DNA from: Bradyrhizobium sp. 1
Lineage (GTDB): Bacteria > Pseudomonadota > Alphaproteobacteria > Rhizobiales > Xanthobacteraceae
Assembly (NCBI RefSeq): GCF_023073315.1
Contig: NZ_JADPJH010000014.1
Location: forward strand, 1-64,000
Reading direction: 5' to 3'
Length of the DNA stretch: 64,000 bases
Shown: positions 37,121-49,349 of the stretch, piece after piece
How positions within the stretch are numbered: the stretch's first letter is position 1
Layout of the letters: each line of letters starts with the position of its first letter
The notes under the pieces: generated by a model
Seen by the model: the letters and a program-made list of their open reading frames with translations, nothing else
Told to the model about the DNA's origin: nothing
Database searches by the model: none
Position numbers and translations under genes: made by a program

Positions 37121-38906
37121 GCATCTCGTCCGGGGCATGGACGCCGAGGATGGCGAGGCCCGATGCCAGAACCGAGACGACGCCCTGGACCATGGCCAGT
37201 CGCGCCTTTGTTAGATCTGCATCATTATTGATAATGAAGCGTAAATAGGGCAAATCGCGCCCCTTCGTCCAAAGTGCATGAAATTCGCTCGCTAAGTCAT
37301 AGAGATAGAAGGCAATTCGGTGCGGCTCGTGGGCCGCGGCGGCGGCTTCCAGCATCCGCGGAAAAATTGCGAGGCGCTTGAGGAGATCAAGCTCCACCGG
37401 GTCCGACAGCCGCTCTACCGCCGACTCACCGAGCCAGGCGATACGCTTGCCGGCATCCTCCGGCAGTTCCGGGAACACCTCAGCCCGGGCGTTGCGGAAG
37501 ATCGAGTGGCCGCGGGCGTGGCCGTACTGGACGTAGAACACCGGATTTTCGCGCGACTGCTCCATGACCTTGGCAAGGTCGAAGTCGAGCACCGCGTCGT
37601 TCTTGCGGTAGAGCATCATGAAGCGGACGGCGTCCTGGCCGACCTCATCCACCACCTCACGCAAGGTGACGAAGTCCCCGCTCCGCTTCGACATTTTCAC
37701 CGGCTCGCCGTTGCGCAGCAGCTTCACGAGCTGGACGATCTTGACGTCGAGCGCGCCCTTGCCTGACGTCGTCGCCTTCACCGCCGCCTGCATGCGCTTG
37801 ATGTAGCCGCCATGATCGGCGCCCCAGACGTCGATCATCTCCGCAAAACCACGGTCGAACTTGTTCTTGTGGTAGGCGATGTCGGAGGCGAAGTAGGTGT
37901 AGGAATTGTCCGACTTGATCAGCGGACGATCGACGTCGTCGCCATAAGCGGTCGCCTTGAACAGCAGCTGCTCGCGGTCTTCCCAGTCCTCGATCGGCGC
38001 GCCCTTCGGCGGCGGCAGGCGTCCCTCGTAGATGTCGCCCTTGGCCTTCAGGAAATCGATGGTCTCGGCAACCTTGTTGTTGCCGCTCTCGATCAGCGAG
38101 CGCTCCGAGAAAAACACGTCGTGACGGATGTTGAGGGCGGCGAGATCGCCCTTGATCTCGTCCATCATCATTGCGATCGCCTTGGCGCGCACTGTCGGCA
38201 GCCATTGCGCCTCGCTCATCGCGCGGAGCTTGTCGCCATGCTCCTTGGCAAGCGCCTCGCCCACCGGCTTGAGATAGTCGCCGGGATAGAGCCCTTCCGG
38301 GATCGCGCCGATATCCTCGCCCAGCGCCTCGCGATACCTGAGAAAGGCAGAGCGCGCGAGCACGTCGACCTGCGCACCGGCATCGTTGATGTAATATTCG
38401 CGGGTGACATCGTGGCCGCCGAACTCGAGCAGGCTGGCCAGCGCATCGCCGAACACGGCGCCGCGGCAATGGCCGACATGCATCGGCCCGGTCGGATTGG
38501 CCGAGACGTATTCGACGTTGACCTTCGAGCCGCCGCGGACGCGGCCGTAATCGGCGCCCTCGCGCAGCACTGTCCGCAGCGCCTCGGCCCAGGCGGCCGG
38601 CTGCAGCGTCAAATTGATAAAGCCGGGACCGGCGATATCGACCTTGGTGATCAATGCGTCAGCGCGCAGCCGCTCGGCGATCTGCTCGGCGAGGTCACGG
38701 GGCTTTGCCTTTGCCTCTTTCGCAAGCACCATGGCGGCGTTGGTCGCCATGTCGCCATGGGAGGCATCGCGCGGCGGCTCGACCACCACGCGCGAGAAAT
38801 CGATGCCCTCGGGCCAGTTGGCTTCGGCCGCGAGCGCGCGGCAGGCAGCGTGCACGCGTGCGAGCACGTCGGCGAACAAATGCGGTGCTGAGGATGTGTC
38901 GGGCAT
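37116..38906 (-). CDS. argS: arginyl-tRNA synthetase
   Basis: This 596-residue class I synthetase carries the HIGH motif as [20 protein letters not shown] (near residues 136-155), with HVGH. The KMSKS loop reads [20 protein letters not shown] (near 408-427). The C-terminal DALR anticodon-binding domain is present ([20 protein letters not shown]). The length is typical. It lies between dgt and the SPOR-domain gene on the same strand. Confidence 0.97.
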   Translation of the reverse strand: MPDTSSAPHLFADVLARVHAACRALAAEANWPEGIDFSRVVVEPPRDASHGDMATNAAMVLAKEAKAKPRDLAEQIAERLRADALITKVDIAGPGFINLTLQPAAWAEALRTVLREGADYGRVRGGSKVNVEYVSANPTGPMHVGHCRGAVFGDALASLLEFGGHDVTREYYINDAGAQVDVLARSAFLRYREALGEDIGAIPEGLYPGDYLKPVGEALAKEHGDKLRAMSEAQWLPTVRAKAIAMMMDEIKGDLAALNIRHDVFFSERSLIESGNNKVAETIDFLKAKGDIYEGRLPPPKGAPIEDWEDREQLLFKATAYGDDVDRPLIKSDNSYTYFASDIAYHKNKFDRGFAEMIDVWGADHGGYIKRMQAAVKATTSGKGALDVKIVQLVKLLRNGEPVKMSKRSGDFVTLREVVDEVGQDAVRFMMLYRKNDAVLDFDLAKVMEQSRENPVFYVQYGHARGHSIFRNARAEVFPELPEDAGKRIAWLGESAVERLSDPVELDLLKRLAIFPRMLEAAAAAHEPHRIAFYLYDLASEFHALWTKGRDLPYLRFIINNDADLTKARLAMVQGVVSVLASGLAILGVHAPDEMR

Positions 38907-38915
38907 GGTCGCCGC

Positions 38916-40124
38916 CTAACGCAAATCCGGGGTCGAGTCAAAGAGCCGCTGGTGCTCGGTCAGGGCGAAACGGTCGGTCATTCCGGCAATGAAATTGCCG
39001 ATCCGCCGGGCCCGGTCGCCCTCATGATCAGCCTCCGCCCCGAGCAGCCATTCCGGCGGCAGCTCGTCCGGCGATTTCAGGTATTTTGCGAACAGGTCGA
39101 ACAGGATCTGTTCCGCCTCCCCCATCACCCGCATCACCCGCTTGTGGCGGTACATGTGCTGGTAGAGGAAGCGCTTGATGGCGGCCTCCTCCTCGGCGAC
39201 TTCAGGCGGGAACGCGATCAGCGCCCGGCTCTGCTGCCGGACGTCCTGGGCCGATTGCGGTTTCACGGCGGCGAGGTTCCTCTCGGCTTCCGCAAACACC
39301 GCGCCGATCAGATGCGAGATCAGCTCACGCACGAGTTCAGCGCCGCGCCTGAAATCTTCGAGATCGGGATAATGCGCCGAGGTTTCGGCGATGATCTCCG
39401 CGGTGAGCGGCATCACCTTGAGATCATCGAGCTGGAACAGCCCGGCGCGCAGGCCGTCGTCGATGTCGTGGGCGTCATAGGCAATGTCGTCCGCGATCGC
39501 AGCCACTTGCGCTTCGAGCGAAGCAAAACTCCACAATTCGAGATCGTAGGTCTTGATGTAGTCGGCGATGCCGACGGGAATGCCGTGCTCTCGATAGCGT
39601 CCGACCGGCGCGCCGCTGCGATCGGTCAGCGGGCCGTTGTGCTTGACGATGCCCTCGAGCGACTCCCAGGTCAGGTTGAGCCCGTCGAACTCGGGATACC
39701 GGTGCTCCAGCGACGCGACGACGCGAAGCGTCTGGGCGTTGTGGTCGAAACCGCCAAAATCCTTCATGCAGGCATCCAACGCCCGCTCGCCGGCGTGCCC
39801 GAACGGGGGATGGCCGAGATCATGGGCGAGCGCCAGCGTCTCCGTGAGGTCCTCGTCCAGCCCAAGCTGCCGGGCCAGCGCGCGGGCGATCTGCGCCACC
39901 TCCAGCGAATGGGTCAGCCGGGTGCGGTAGTGGTCACCCTCATGGAACACGAACACCTGGGTCTTGTATTTGAGGCGGCGGAACGCGGTGGAATGGATCA
40001 CCCGGTCGCAATCCCGCCGGAACGGGCTCCGGGTCCGGCTCGGCGGCTCCGCGACCAGCCGGCCGCGGCTGCGGTCGGGATCGCAGGCAAAGGGCGCGCG
40101 GGGGGCTGCCATTCCGACGGACAC
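38916..40124 (-). CDS. dgt: dGTPase-like HD phosphohydrolase
   Basis: This 402-residue member of the deoxyguanosinetriphosphate triphosphohydrolase-like family has the HD metal site in [20 protein letters not shown] and [18 protein letters not shown]. The N-terminal segment [20 protein letters not shown] and the motif TFxLE-type [14 protein letters not shown] follow the family pattern. It hydrolyses dNTPs to nucleosides and triphosphate. The start is GTG at 40124, with AGGGAC about nine bases upstream; the ATG at 40112 is the alternative. It is divergent from erpA. Confidence 0.93.
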   Translation of the reverse strand: MSVGMAAPRAPFACDPDRSRGRLVAEPPSRTRSPFRRDCDRVIHSTAFRRLKYKTQVFVFHEGDHYRTRLTHSLEVAQIARALARQLGLDEDLTETLALAHDLGHPPFGHAGERALDACMKDFGGFDHNAQTLRVVASLEHRYPEFDGLNLTWESLEGIVKHNGPLTDRSGAPVGRYREHGIPVGIADYIKTYDLELWSFASLEAQVAAIADDIAYDAHDIDDGLRAGLFQLDDLKVMPLTAEIIAETSAHYPDLEDFRRGAELVRELISHLIGAVFAEAERNLAAVKPQSAQDVRQQSRALIAFPPEVAEEEAAIKRFLYQHMYRHKRVMRVMGEAEQILFDLFAKYLKSPDELPPEWLLGAEADHEGDRARRIGNFIAGMTDRFALTEHQRLFDSTPDLR

Positions 40125-40234
40125 GGCGAATTTAGTCCCTATCCATTTGATTCTGCGTATGGTGGCACTTAACTATGCCGGACGCGCGATACCAAATGAA
40201 TTGGATATGACCGCGGGACTATCGGAGACGAGCC

Positions 40235-40564
40235 ATGACGACTGACGTGACCATCAGTGACCGCGCCGCACGCCGGATTGGGGAGATCCTCAAGGGCGAA
40301 GGCACAGGCGCGATGTTGCGCATCTCGGTCGAGGGCGGCGGCTGTTCCGGCTTCCAGTACAAGTTCGACATCGACCGCGACCGCACCGACGACGATCTCG
40401 TGATCGAGCAGGAGAGCGCGGTGGTGCTGGTCGATTCTGCCTCGCAGCCGTTCCTGGCGGGCTCGCAGGTCGATTTCGTCGACGATCTGATCGGCGCCTC
40501 GTTCCGCGTCAACAATCCGAACGCGACGGCGTCCTGCGGCTGCGGGACCAGCTTCTCGATCTGA
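40235..40564 (+). CDS. erpA: iron-sulfur cluster insertion protein ErpA
   Basis: This 109-residue A-type carrier delivers Fe-S clusters to target enzymes. The three cluster cysteines are in GGGCSGFQYKF (near residue 38) and SCGCGTSF (near 102-104). The core VDFVDDLIGASFRVNNPNA is typical. Its promoter must lie in the 110-base gap to the divergent dgt gene, a common arrangement in rhizobia. The homologous short form could also be called HesB/IscA. Confidence 0.93.
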   Translation: MTTDVTISDRAARRIGEILKGEGTGAMLRISVEGGGCSGFQYKFDIDRDRTDDDLVIEQESAVVLVDSASQPFLAGSQVDFVDDLIGASFRVNNPNATASCGCGTSFSI

Positions 40565-40673
40565 CGCGCTCGAAATTCGAAGACCCCCATTCGCCGTACT
40601 GGGCACGCTGAAATCGCGTCTTCCCGCTGCTTTGCGCTAAACTGAGAGTCGCCCGCTCACCCTCAATGGAGGG

Positions 40674-41060
40674 TTAGGTGTCAGTCGTGACGTGGTCCCA
40701 CGCTTGTTCATTGTATCCGATGAGCCAGTTCAAAGCGTAATGTCTCTCTTTTGTCACGCCAGGATCGAGATCTGCCTGTACCTGCTGTCCCTTCATGCGG
40801 GCGTTTCTAACAGCCCAGTGGTACCTGTAGATCAGATCGGCCTGATCAAGAATGTCGGCGATCGGACGAAGTTCGGACTCTTCGATGAACTGAGTAGTTG
40901 TCCGTTCGGTCATCGTCCTCGCGGCGAATTCCACGTCGCAAATCTCTGCCGGCTTGCCTAGTTGAGCCACGAAGCCCAATGCCCAAAGTAGAGCCCAGGC
41001 AGCTTCATGCCTCCAAGTGAATTGAACCCGGTCGTGCTGCGAGGGCGAATGGTCGAACAC
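40674..41060 (-). CDS. DUF4272 protein, N-terminally truncated
   Basis: This frame gives 128 residues from a GTG. It matches the C-terminal half of DUF4272 proteins: FTWRHEAAWALLWALGFVAQL, then ADILDQADLIYRYHWAVR, then ERHYALNWLIGYNEQAWDHV. The same frame stays open upstream to 41186 and carries a further 42 family-like codons, including LEFHELRPHLTPKELAFV. There is no ATG, GTG or TTG in that extension, and stop codons lie just before it. The N-terminal part of the family is therefore missing, and the gene is probably a remnant. It lies directly after the hybrid kinase gene. Confidence 0.6.
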   Translation of the reverse strand: MFDHSPSQHDRVQFTWRHEAAWALLWALGFVAQLGKPAEICDVEFAARTMTERTTTQFIEESELRPIADILDQADLIYRYHWAVRNARMKGQQVQADLDPGVTKERHYALNWLIGYNEQAWDHVTTDT

Positions 41061-41208
41061 GAAGGCGAGTTCCTTCGGCGTCAGATGTGGCCGGAGTTCG
41101 TGGAATTCCAGAACTCCTTCAACTATTTCTTGATCAAGTCCTTCGCCCTTGGGTTGCGGTAGTCTCCATGTCGCGCGACACCGTGATCAGCATCATCTGA
41201 CGGGCGCT

Positions 41209-43539
<2,331 letters not shown>

Positions 43540-43673
43540 CCGCAGAACCTTTTCCGTATCAATGGCCTGCGGCCTGCTTAAGCCGGGTTAATTTTGTGGG
43601 AGATTTTGCGGCGCGCTTGACGGGCACGTTTGCAGTTTGTTCTAACGGTTGCCCCTGCCCGGAGCCTGCCGAC

Positions 43674-44471
43674 ATGCCCATCAGAGTTGCCACCTGGAAC
43701 GTAAACTCCGTCCGGCAGCGGATCGATCTGCTCCTGACCTGGCTCAGGGAGTGCCAGCCCGACGTCGTCTGCCTCCAGGAGATCAAATGCGTCGACGAGG
43801 CCTTCCCGCGGCTGGAGATCGAGGCGCTCGGCTACAACGTGGTCACCCACGGGCAGAAGACGTTCAACGGCGTCGCCCTGCTCTCGAAGCTCAAGTTCGA
43901 CGAGACCAAATCGGGGCTGGCCGGCGACGACGAGGATGCCCATGCCCGCTTCCTCGAGGGCGTGGTGACGCTCAAGTCTGGCGTGCTGCGCATCGCCTGC
44001 CTCTATCTGCCCAATGGCAACCCGGTCGGGACCGAGAAATACCCCTACAAGCTCAAATGGATGTCGCGGCTTCTTGAGTATTCGAAGGAGCGCCTTAAGA
44101 CCGAGGAGCCGCTGATCCTCGCAGGCGACTTCAACGTCATCCCGCACGCCCGCGACGTCCACAATCCCTCGGCCTGGACCGAGGACGCCCTGTTCAAGCC
44201 CGAGACGCGGGAGAGCTTTCAGTCCCTGCTCGGCCTCGGCCTGACCGACGCCCTGCGGGCCGTCACCGACGAGCCCGGGCTCTACACCTTCTGGGACTAT
44301 CAGGCCGGCGCCTGGCAGAAGAACCATGGCCTTCGGATCGACCATCTGCTGCTGTCGCCGCAGGCCAGCGACAAGCTCGCCAATGTCGGGATCGACAGCT
44401 ATGTGCGGGCTTGGGAGAAGCCGTCGGACCACGTACCGGTGTGGGCGGATCTGGATCTGGAGGCAGCGTGA
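43674..44471 (+). CDS. xthA: exodeoxyribonuclease III
   Basis: This 265-residue AP endonuclease/exonuclease of DNA base excision repair has an exonuclease-endonuclease-phosphatase fold. Its metal and catalytic motifs are TWNVNSVRQR (7-16), LQEIKCVDEAFP, LAGDFNVIPHA and GLRIDHLLLSP. The length is normal. The ATG at 43674 gives the standard start MPIRVATWN; the frame is open 53 codons further upstream without conservation. It is divergent from the hybrid kinase gene. Confidence 0.95.
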   Translation: MPIRVATWNVNSVRQRIDLLLTWLRECQPDVVCLQEIKCVDEAFPRLEIEALGYNVVTHGQKTFNGVALLSKLKFDETKSGLAGDDEDAHARFLEGVVTLKSGVLRIACLYLPNGNPVGTEKYPYKLKWMSRLLEYSKERLKTEEPLILAGDFNVIPHARDVHNPSAWTEDALFKPETRESFQSLLGLGLTDALRAVTDEPGLYTFWDYQAGAWQKNHGLRIDHLLLSPQASDKLANVGIDSYVRAWEKPSDHVPVWADLDLEAA

Positions 44472-44537
44472 GCCTGAGCCCGGACGTGGTGGATGACGCC
44501 TTCGACTAATCCACCTACGGCACCGGTCGCGCCGCGA

Positions 44538-45359
44538 TTAGTCGCGGCGGCCCTGCACCCACTGTTCCAGCATTTGCAGGCACATGGCGCGGTCGTCGTC
44601 CGAGGCCTTGGAGAAGGCGCGGTTGTAGCTTTCCTTGATCCAGGTCTCGTCGCTGCCGGCGCTGTCGCGGGCCAAGGTCAGCCACATCAGGCCGCGTGCG
44701 GCCTGCCGCGGCAGGCGGTCGCCGGCGAACAGCATCTGGCCGAGCAGAGCCTGGGCTTCGTGCTGGCCCTTCTGCGCGGCAAGGCCGAGCCAGCGGGCGC
44801 CATAGCGGAAGTCCTCGCGCGAGGCGTCCGGCGTCTTCAGGTACAGCCGGGCGAGATCGTACTGCGCATCCGCATTGCCGAAATAGGAGGCCGCATAGGA
44901 GAACATCTCCCGCGCCCTATCAGGGTCGGCCTTGATCTTCGAGTTCGGGATGCCGGCCAGATAATAGCGGCCGAGCGCGACGAAGGCGTTGGCCACGACC
45001 TGCGCCTGCGGCGCCGACGGGCTGTCATCGGCATGCGCATTGGCGATCCGATTGAAATAGTCGAACGCGCGCAGATCGTCCTGGGCGACGCCGTCGCCAT
45101 TGGCGTACATGCGGCCGAGCTTGAACTGCGCGCCGGGATGGCCGCCCTCGGCCGCATATTGCAGGGCGCTGAGAGAGGTTTCCTGGGGCACCGCCGGCAC
45201 CTTGCTGCGCACGGTTCCAACAGCGCCCGGCAAGGTCGTCACGACGGGGATGGTGGCGTCCTTGTTGTTGGCCGGCGAGCCGTCAAAGGCAAACGCCGGA
45301 ACGGCCAGCGCACTGGCCCCCAACACAAACGCAACTATGGCACGCCTAGATGTCCGCAT
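44538..45359 (-). CDS. exoR: ExoR-like Sel1-repeat periplasmic regulator
   Basis: This 273-residue protein has a signal peptide ([19 protein letters not shown], then VPAFA) and Sel1-type repeats, for example [20 protein letters not shown] and [18 protein letters not shown]. Length and repeat order match ExoR of Sinorhizobium meliloti, a periplasmic inhibitor of the ExoS-ChvI two-component system. ExoR controls succinoglycan and motility there. The role in this organism is inferred; no exoS or chvI is in the window. Its start overlaps the last 14 bases of ilvD, so translation may be coupled. Confidence 0.75.
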   Translation of the reverse strand: MRTSRRAIVAFVLGASALAVPAFAFDGSPANNKDATIPVVTTLPGAVGTVRSKVPAVPQETSLSALQYAAEGGHPGAQFKLGRMYANGDGVAQDDLRAFDYFNRIANAHADDSPSAPQAQVVANAFVALGRYYLAGIPNSKIKADPDRAREMFSYAASYFGNADAQYDLARLYLKTPDASREDFRYGARWLGLAAQKGQHEAQALLGQMLFAGDRLPRQAARGLMWLTLARDSAGSDETWIKESYNRAFSKASDDDRAMCLQMLEQWVQGRRD

Positions 45360-47070
45360 AACACTGTTTCTCGTGCGCGCCGCCCGGATGGGTCACTGCC
45401 CCCCCGACCGCCGGTCCAACCTGCTGAGCATATTTCCAGAGCGCGCCCGTCGTGTGGTTAGTCGCGCGAGCGGTCCATTTGGTCTTGCGCTGGGCAAGCT
45501 CCTGGTCGCTCAATTTTACGTTAAGGGTACCTGCGTCCGCATCAATCTCGATGATGTCGCCGTCCTCGAGCAGCCCGATCGGGCCGCCGATGGCGGCTTC
45601 CGGCCCGACATGGCCGATGCAGAAGCCGCGGGTGGCGCCGGAGAAGCGGCCGTCGGTGATGAGGGCGATCTTGCCGCCCATGCCCTGGCCGGTCAGCGCC
45701 GCGGTGGTCTGCAGCATTTCCCGCATGCCGGGGCCGCCCTTGGGGCCCTCGTAGCGGATCACGATGACTTCGCCTTCCTTGTAGGTGCGCTTCTGGACCG
45801 CCTCGAACGCGTCTTCCTCCCGGTCGAAGCATCGCGCCGGACCGGTAAACTTGAGGTTGGACATGCCCGCGACTTTCACGATCGCACCTTCTGGCGCCAA
45901 ATTGCCCTTCAGACCGACCACACCGCCTGTGACGGTGATGGGCTTGTCTGCCGGGTGCACCACATCCTGGTGCGGATTCCATTTCACGCTCTTGAGGTTT
46001 TCGGCGATCGTTCGACCGGTGACCGTAATGCAGTCGCCGTGGAGAAATCCGTTGTCGAGCAGCGTCTTCATCAGAAGCGGTATGCCACCTACTTCAAACA
46101 TGTCTTTGGCGACATAACGGCCACCCGGCTTCAAATCCGCGACATATGGTGTCTTTTTGAAGATTTCGGCGACGTCGAACAAATCGAACTTGATGCCGCA
46201 CTCATGCGCGATCGCCGGCAGGTGCAGTGCAGCATTGGTCGAGCCGCCGGATGCGGCGACGACGGCAGCGGCATTCTCCAGCGCCTTGCGCGTGACGATG
46301 TCGCGCGGCCGGATGTTCTGGGCGATCAGGTCCATCACCTTCTCGCCCGCGGTCGTGCAGAAAGCGTCGCGGATTTCATACGGTGCCGGAGCACCGGCCG
46401 AGTAAGGCAGCGCGAGGCCGATGGCTTCCGAGACGGTCGCCATGGTGTTCGCCGTGAACTGCGCGCCGCATGCGCCCGCCGAGGGGCACGCCACGCGCTC
46501 GATCTCGTCGAGGTCCTCGTCCGACATGGCGCCGACCGAGTGCTTGCCGACCGCCTCGAACATGTCCTGCACGGTGACCTGCTGCCCGCGGAAATTGCCG
46601 GGCAGGATCGAGCCGCCGTAAATGAAGATCGAGGGCACGTTGAGGCGGACCATCGCCATCATCATGCCCGGCAGCGACTTGTCGCAGCCTGCAAGGCCAA
46701 CAAGGGCGTCATAGGCATGGCCGCGCACGGTCAGCTCGACCGAGTCGGCGATGCATTCGCGCGACGGCAGCGAGGAGCGCATGCCGTCATGGCCCATGGC
46801 GATGCCATCGGTGACGGTGATGGTGCAGAATTCGCGGGGTGTGCCGCCGGCCGACGCGACGCCCTTCTTCACCGCCTGCGCCTGGCGCATCAGCGAGATG
46901 TTGCAGGGAGCGGCCTCGTTCCAGCATGAGGCGACGCCGACGAAGGGCTGGTGGATCTGCTCGGTAGTCAGACCCATGGCGTAGAAGTAGGAGCGATGGG
47001 GCGCGCGCGTCGGGCCTTCCGTCACATGACGGCTCGGCAGCCTCTGCTTGATGTTGGTCTTCGCGTCCAT
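45346..47070 (-). CDS. ilvD: dihydroxy-acid dehydratase
   Basis: This 574-residue Fe-S enzyme converts dihydroxy-isovalerate and dihydroxy-methylvalerate to the keto acids of valine and isoleucine synthesis. Cluster cysteines are in [34 protein letters not shown] and [17 protein letters not shown]. The C-terminal [17 protein letters not shown] is conserved. The ribosome binding site AAGGAAAC precedes the ATG at 47070. The isoleucine-pathway partner ilvA is also in this window, at 17.5 kb. Confidence 0.96.
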   Translation of the reverse strand: MDAKTNIKQRLPSRHVTEGPTRAPHRSYFYAMGLTTEQIHQPFVGVASCWNEAAPCNISLMRQAQAVKKGVASAGGTPREFCTITVTDGIAMGHDGMRSSLPSRECIADSVELTVRGHAYDALVGLAGCDKSLPGMMMAMVRLNVPSIFIYGGSILPGNFRGQQVTVQDMFEAVGKHSVGAMSDEDLDEIERVACPSAGACGAQFTANTMATVSEAIGLALPYSAGAPAPYEIRDAFCTTAGEKVMDLIAQNIRPRDIVTRKALENAAAVVAASGGSTNAALHLPAIAHECGIKFDLFDVAEIFKKTPYVADLKPGGRYVAKDMFEVGGIPLLMKTLLDNGFLHGDCITVTGRTIAENLKSVKWNPHQDVVHPADKPITVTGGVVGLKGNLAPEGAIVKVAGMSNLKFTGPARCFDREEDAFEAVQKRTYKEGEVIVIRYEGPKGGPGMREMLQTTAALTGQGMGGKIALITDGRFSGATRGFCIGHVGPEAAIGGPIGLLEDGDIIEIDADAGTLNVKLSDQELAQRKTKWTARATNHTTGALWKYAQQVGPAVGGAVTHPGGAHEKQCYADI

Positions 47071-47528
47071 CGCGACCAGTTTCCTTGGCGAACCCTTGTC
47101 AGACCCGGAAAATCAAAGCCAAGATTTGAATCGACCTTGGGATTTCCCGTCGCCGCCTGAGAGACCGCCGCTGCCCTAAAACTTAGAGCGATTTTATTCA
47201 CGTTCTGGTGTGGCCAAAAAGCGGCGTTGATGCGAACGACCGGTGATGAGGGTTAAATCCGCCGTGAGTGTTGCGAAGACGGCACAATCGTTACCGGGAA
47301 GACACGGGTAAGGCTACTGCAATACCTTCGCGAAGATGACAATCCACAACTTGAGATTTTACGACGGATGCCGCGCACCCATGTTGGCCGGCGACCACGG
47401 GCGCACCGCAAAGTGAGTCGTCCCCTCTCCCCCGTCGCCCTTCGAGGGCCACTGAAGAAGCAGCCACCTCAGGTGACGGAGATGGACTGGCGCAGATCTC
47501 TCCACGTCATTACGAGCGCAGCGCGCGT
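47071..47528. other. intergenic region, no gene seen
   Basis: This gap of about 458 bases is bounded by the divergent-facing end of merR-like gene 47529-47915 and the ilvD start. It must contain the ilvD promoter. A C-rich segment near 47416-47490 (with cacctcaggtgacgg) looks like a worn intergenic repeat. No ORF has coding character and no tRNA was seen. Confidence 0.4.
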
Positions 47529-47915
47529 TCATCGCGCCTGCAAGATCACGCAGTCCGGCGCGGCGCTGCCGCAGCATGTCGTCTCGCATCCGCTGACCAG
47601 CGCGGCCACCGTCGCTTCCAGCGCACGCAGCTCGGCGATTTTCTTCCTGATCGAGCCGAGGTGCTTCTCCGCGAAAGTCTTGGTGTCGCTGCAGGGCAAT
47701 CGCCGCTGCACTGAGGCGAGGATGTCGCGCGTCTCGTCGATGGAGAAGTCGAGCTCGCGGCAGTGTCTGACGAGATTGAGCGCCTTGAGGGCTTCGCTGC
47801 CGTAGATGCGCTCGCCGCCCTGGCGCGCCGGTGGCGCGAGAAGACCAATGCTCTCGTAATAGCGGATGGTCGGGACAGAGACGCTGGCCGCTTTAGCGAG
47901 GACGCCAATTCTCAT
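47529..47915 (-). CDS. MerR-family metal-responsive regulator
   Basis: This 128-residue MerR protein has a winged helix at MRIGVLAKAASVSVPTIRYY and ESIGLLAPPAR, a dimerisation coiled coil near 79-108 and a Cys-rich metal loop. Aligned by eye with Tn501 MerR, Cys75 (RLPCSDTKT) corresponds to the mercury ligand Cys82 and Cys110 to Cys117. Cys122 or Cys114/115 is near the place of Cys126. Binding of Hg(II) or another soft thiophilic metal is therefore likely. It is divergent from a Cys-rich membrane protein gene, with a MerR-type promoter between them. Confidence 0.85.
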   Translation of the reverse strand: MRIGVLAKAASVSVPTIRYYESIGLLAPPARQGGERIYGSEALKALNLVRHCRELDFSIDETRDILASVQRRLPCSDTKTFAEKHLGSIRKKIAELRALEATVAALVSGCETTCCGSAAPDCVILQAR

Positions 47916-47934
47916 GGAAGCTCTCACTTTGCGC

Positions 47935-47965
47935 TTGAACCTCAAGTGGCTTGAGGGCGTAGCGA
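47935..47965 (+). promoter_or_regulatory. MerR-type promoter with operator dyad
   Basis: The -35 element ttgaac (47935-47940) and the -10 element tagcga (47960-47965) are 19 bases apart, the long spacing that MerR-family activators correct by DNA untwisting. Within the spacer is a perfect dyad, cctcaag-tgg-cttgagg (47940-47956). It drives the membrane protein gene starting at 48001 and lies 20 bases from the regulator start. Confidence 0.75.
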
Positions 47966-48000
47966 TCCGGTCCATGACGCACAAGCTCGAGGAGAATGAC

Positions 48001-48441
48001 ATGAGCGTTATTGGACCGTCCTGCAACCTGCCCTCCGAAACGTCGCCCGGTTGTGGCTGCGCAGGCAGAACCGAGCCGGGCGGCGGCAAGGCCGCGGGCA
48101 CCGCGGTCGCGACGGCCGTGGTCGCTGCAGCCTGCACGGCATGCTGCGTGCTGCCCTTCACATTGCCGGCTGTGGCGCTCGCCAGCGCGGGAAGCCTCAT
48201 CGCCGTGCTCGACCACGCGCACGGTCTGACGACGAAATTGTCGGTCGCCGTCGTGGCCTGTGCCTGGGGCTGGATCGTGTGGCGATCGCGGATGAGCGGC
48301 TTGAAAATCCGTTCGTCCGTGCTGGCGGCGATGTGCGCCGCGACGGTGCTGACCGCGACGGCTGCGCTGTGGCCGGTGATGGAGTCCACCGTCTTCCACG
48401 CCCTCGGCGCCGTCAAGAAGCCGAAGCCGCCGGCGAGCTGA
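48001..48441 (+). CDS. Cys-rich MerT/MerC-like membrane protein
   Basis: This 146-residue protein has three or four predicted spans. The N-terminal tail holds Cys8, Cys18 and Cys20 (PSCNLPSETSPGCGCAG). The first span holds Cys45, Cys48 and Cys49 in AACTACCVLPFTLPAVALAS, which resembles the Cys-Cys pair in the first span of the mercury importers MerT and MerC. The second loop cysteine pair of MerT is absent. No merA or merP is adjacent. The ATG at 48001 follows GAGGAG; an ATG at 47974 is in frame. Uptake or efflux of a soft metal is inferred. Confidence 0.65.
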   Translation: MSVIGPSCNLPSETSPGCGCAGRTEPGGGKAAGTAVATAVVAAACTACCVLPFTLPAVALASAGSLIAVLDHAHGLTTKLSVAVVACAWGWIVWRSRMSGLKIRSSVLAAMCAATVLTATAALWPVMESTVFHALGAVKKPKPPAS

Positions 48442-48662
48442 TGGACGCCCTCACGATCTTCGGAATGCTGTCGGTCAGCGCGATGCTGCTGTTCTACGCA
48501 CACGAGCCGCGCGGGCCGCATTATGTGCTGGCCTTCGCAGCGGCATGCGCGCTCAGCGGGATTTACGGCTTTCTCCAGGGCGCCTGGCCGTTCGGATTTA
48601 TCGAGATGGTGTGGACGGCGGTCGCCTTGCGGCGATGGAGCAAAGTCCGGTCATCGCAATGA
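48441..48662 (+). CDS. small two-span membrane protein
   Basis: This 73-residue protein has two hydrophobic segments, MDALTIFGMLSVSAMLLFYA and VLAFAAACALSGIYGFLQGA. A positively charged tail (RRWSKVRSSQ) points to the cytoplasm. Its ATG overlaps the TGA of the upstream Cys-rich membrane protein gene by one base, so it is translationally coupled and belongs to the same MerR-controlled operon. No family was recognised; it has no cysteine outside none, so it probably plays a structural rather than metal-binding role. Confidence 0.65.
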   Translation: MDALTIFGMLSVSAMLLFYAHEPRGPHYVLAFAAACALSGIYGFLQGAWPFGFIEMVWTAVALRRWSKVRSSQ

Positions 48663-48687
48663 CCGGACTCCGTACGTTGGTCGGCGC

Positions 48688-49269
48688 TTATGCGTTCCGC
48701 ATCGCACGACCGAACGGATCGACAAGCCGCACGACCTCACAGGCGGCGACGAGGCCGGCGAGCCAGACGGCGCTGGTCAGCCCGATGCGCGTGACGATGG
48801 CCGCGGTGAAGGCGCCCTCTCCGCCCAGGAACGGCGTCGCGGCGAGCAGCGCGAGCTCATAGACCGCGTAGGCGGCGACGAACGTGATCGCCAGCATCAG
48901 CGGCGTACGGCCTTGCGGCAGCATGCGGAGCACGGTCGATGCTGCGGCGGTCGCAAGAAGTGCCGCCGCGCCGAGGACAAAACCCCAGGCGATGGTGCTG
49001 CCATCGACGGGATAATGCAGCACGCCAAAACCGATGCTCTGGTTCACGAGCCAGGCACCGGTGACGACGAGCAGCGCCGGACGCAGCGGCAGCATCGCGG
49101 CCGCAACGACGGCGAAGGCCGCAAACGGCGTTGCGCAGGCAAGCGCGAAACTCGCGAGCGCGCACGACACCGTCAGCAGCGCAAAACCGAACATCGGCGC
49201 AAGGCGCGGCGCGACCGGATGAAGACGAAAGCGGTCGGTATGGGGCGAAGGCATATCAGCAGGCATCAT
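48688..49269 (-). CDS. integral membrane protein of unknown function
   Basis: This 193-residue protein has about five hydrophobic spans, for example FGFALLTVSCALASFALACA and ITFVAAYAVYELALLAATPF. The ATG at 49269 has GAGGAGATC just upstream. The size and span pattern recall S components of ECF vitamin transporters, but no motif proves this. It lies about 1.5 kb from a cobalamin riboswitch and a TonB receptor, on the other strand. Its C-terminus converges on the two-span protein gene. Confidence 0.6.
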   Translation of the reverse strand: MMPADMPSPHTDRFRLHPVAPRLAPMFGFALLTVSCALASFALACATPFAAFAVVAAAMLPLRPALLVVTGAWLVNQSIGFGVLHYPVDGSTIAWGFVLGAAALLATAAASTVLRMLPQGRTPLMLAITFVAAYAVYELALLAATPFLGGEGAFTAAIVTRIGLTSAVWLAGLVAACEVVRLVDPFGRAMRNA

Positions 49270-49349
49270 GGATCTCCTCGCAGTGATCCTAGCACATTCG
49301 CCTGATGGCCTCGATATGACATGCACGCGAGCAGCGGCCCCAATTGGGC

